NCBI GenBank assembly: GCA_946222995.1
Contig: CAMIOS010000010.1
Span: 1 to 64,000 of the forward strand
DNA: 64,000 nt
Origin: an uncultured Enhydrobacter sp.
GTDB lineage: Bacteria; Pseudomonadota; Gammaproteobacteria; Pseudomonadales; Moraxellaceae
Direction: 5' to 3'
Part shown: in pieces, positions 63,193 through 64,000 of the stretch
How positions within the stretch are numbered: position 1 is the stretch's first letter
Layout: every line of letters starts with the position of its first letter
Program-made: the position numbers and the translations under genes
Notes under the pieces: generated by a model
Told to the model about the DNA's origin: nothing
Database searches by the model: none
What the model saw: the letters and a program-made list of their open reading frames with translations, nothing else

Positions 63193-63583
63193 ATGAACTT
63201 TAAACATAAAATGTTCAAGCATTTTATAGTACAATCATCAAATAAAGTTAGTGTTAAAATAAAAATACGGTATTTGTCAAGCGCTATCGATAAACAACTA
63301 AGTAAAAATTTGACAGATTGGGGTGTTATAGGCAAAATAAGCTACTTTTCATTACCCATTGCCGTCGTGAGATGGTAAGTTAGATGAAAATTTACCTATT
63401 GAACAATAATAAGTGCCAGTTAAGTATAAATATCTATATTCACTAATGCTAATAAGTTAGATTGATGAATATATATAATATCAATGGTTGAGTAACTTAT
63501 TATCGTATTATAAACATTGATAATTTAAATATATTGTGTGCAATATTACAATAACAACATAATCTGATTTTTGGAGAAATATC
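63193..63583. other. Intergenic region between miaA and hfq
   Basis: About 391 AT-rich bases. A 61-codon reading frame begins here but has no coding character or ribosome-binding site. A promoter candidate at 63310-63338 may drive hfq. In many relatives hfq has its own promoters inside or behind miaA, which fits. Confidence 0.45.
63310..63338 (+). promoter_or_regulatory. Candidate sigma-70 promoter upstream of hfq
   Basis: A perfect TTGACA at 63310-63315 is 17 bp from CAAAAT (4 of 6) at 63333-63338. It lies about 245 bp upstream of the hfq ATG, implying a long leader. By-eye call. Confidence 0.38.
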
Positions 63584-64000
63584 ATGTCAAAAGGTCAAAC
63601 CCTTCAAGACCCATTTTTAAATTCTTTACGTAAAGACCGTATTCCTGTATCAATTTTTTTGGTGAATGGTATTAAACTACAAGGTCAAATCGAGTCTTTT
63701 GATCAGTATGTAGTTTTATTAAAAAATACCGTTAGTCAAATGGTCTATAAACATGCTATTTCAACGGTTGTTCCTGCTCGTAACCCTCGTACCACAGGTA
63801 CAATGCCAGCAACAGGTGGCTTTGGGCAATCAGCAGGTATGGGCTTTGAACGTACAAGCGGCTTTGATCAGCCACAGGGTTATGGTATGACTCGTGGGGG
63901 CTTTGATGGCGGTGCTCGTACAGGCTTTGGGGCAGAGCGAGGTGGTTTTGCTGAGCGTGGCTTTGAGCATCGTTATGACAATGACCAACGTGGGTATCCA
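63584..64000 (+). CDS. hfq: RNA chaperone Hfq with long Gly/Phe/Arg-rich C-terminal extension (3' end outside window)
   Basis: Hfq promotes small RNA-mRNA pairing. The ATG at 63584 follows TTGGAG at good spacing, and 139 codons are open to the window end without a stop. The Sm core (1-68) has QTLQDPFLNSLRKD, the Sm1 segment VSIFLVNGIKLQGQIESFD and Sm2 VYKHAISTVVPAR, all canonical. After that the sequence is a low-complexity repeat of G-F-x units with RGG-type patches (MTRGGFDGG, ERGGFAERGFE). Long Hfq tails of this kind occur in Moraxellaceae; E. coli Hfq is only 102 residues. It is last in the tsaE-mutL-miaA-hfq order. Confidence 0.97.
   Translation, partial: MSKGQTLQDPFLNSLRKDRIPVSIFLVNGIKLQGQIESFDQYVVLLKNTVSQMVYKHAISTVVPARNPRTTGTMPATGGFGQSAGMGFERTSGFDQPQGYGMTRGGFDGGARTGFGAERGGFAERGFEHRYDNDQRGYP

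Noticed and set aside
63193..63378. A 61-codon frame between miaA and hfq
   Set aside because: It starts immediately after the miaA stop with no ribosome-binding site, has no recognisable protein features, and overlaps the promoter candidate.
1..64000. CRISPR array, insertion sequence, integrase or prophage
   Set aside because: I saw no regularly spaced repeats, no transposase or integrase, and no terminal inverted repeats with target duplications. The split-looking genes (ThrE halves, short MutL) have intact frames and normal neighbours.

Overview
The window is a 64 kb piece of a gammaproteobacterial chromosome with moderate G+C (visibly low-to-mid 40s percent). Gene content and order point to the family Moraxellaceae, most likely a Moraxella/Faucicola relative close to M. 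osloensis. The signs are a leuS-lptE-holA block, one LolC/E-type gene followed by lolD, a TolC-less macAB pair, a cbb3 oxidase operon, a PilS-like kinase, and an Hfq with a long glycine/phenylalanine/arginine-rich tail. The taxonomic placement is inference from gene content, not from an rRNA. Nearly all of the window is housekeeping DNA. I see no phage, insertion sequence or CRISPR array.

Layout. 1-3.7 kb: tandem tRNA-Lys genes and a macAB efflux pair, all on the minus strand. 4-8.4 kb: holA, lptE, leuS. 8.5-9.6 kb: an AT-rich small membrane-protein gene and a tail-anchored BLUF photoreceptor. 9.8-13.2 kb: the ccoNOQP cytochrome cbb3 oxidase operon. 13.8-18 kb: an SCP2-domain protein, two uncharacterised proteins and the lolCE-like/lolD lipoprotein exporter. 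18-25.9 kb: an ElyC/YdcF protein, ComEC, an S49 peptidase, an alpha/beta hydrolase, a CPBP protease and DusA. 25.9-34.8 kb: two sugar-porter-like MFS permeases of the metabolite:H+ symporter type, a phospholipase D-type lipoprotein, metZ, a split ThrE exporter, an Lrp regulator and 3-methyladenine glycosylase I.

35-37.8 kb is the main accessory element: a rhodanese overlapping a McrB-like GTPase, which overlaps a McrC nuclease (a type IV restriction system). 37.9-42.5 kb: glutathione reductase, YchF, RsmA, ApaH. 42.6-48.4 kb (minus): YbgC, an MltF-like transglycosylase, a Nif3-family protein and a large membrane protein of the 'site-specific recombinase' (Gcr) family. 48.6-55.7 kb (plus): holB, pilZ, cmk, rpsA, ihfB, lapA, pyrF and a histidine phosphatase. 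55.8-59.5 kb (minus): a fatty-acid desaturase and a GacA-like regulator directly upstream of a PilS-like kinase. 59.6-64 kb (plus): a QueD-like enzyme, tsaE, a short mutL, miaA, and hfq, which runs off the end.

The observations most worth checking are: the rhodanese-McrBC cassette, whose McrB lacks an N-terminal DNA-reading domain and carries an insert after Walker A; the membrane-anchored BLUF protein; MutL without most of its C-terminal dimerisation domain; ComEC with a degenerate metallo-beta-lactamase-like domain; and the pairing of a PilS-type kinase with a GacA-type regulator. Several gene starts were moved from the longest ORF to a start with a better ribosome-binding site; each case is stated.
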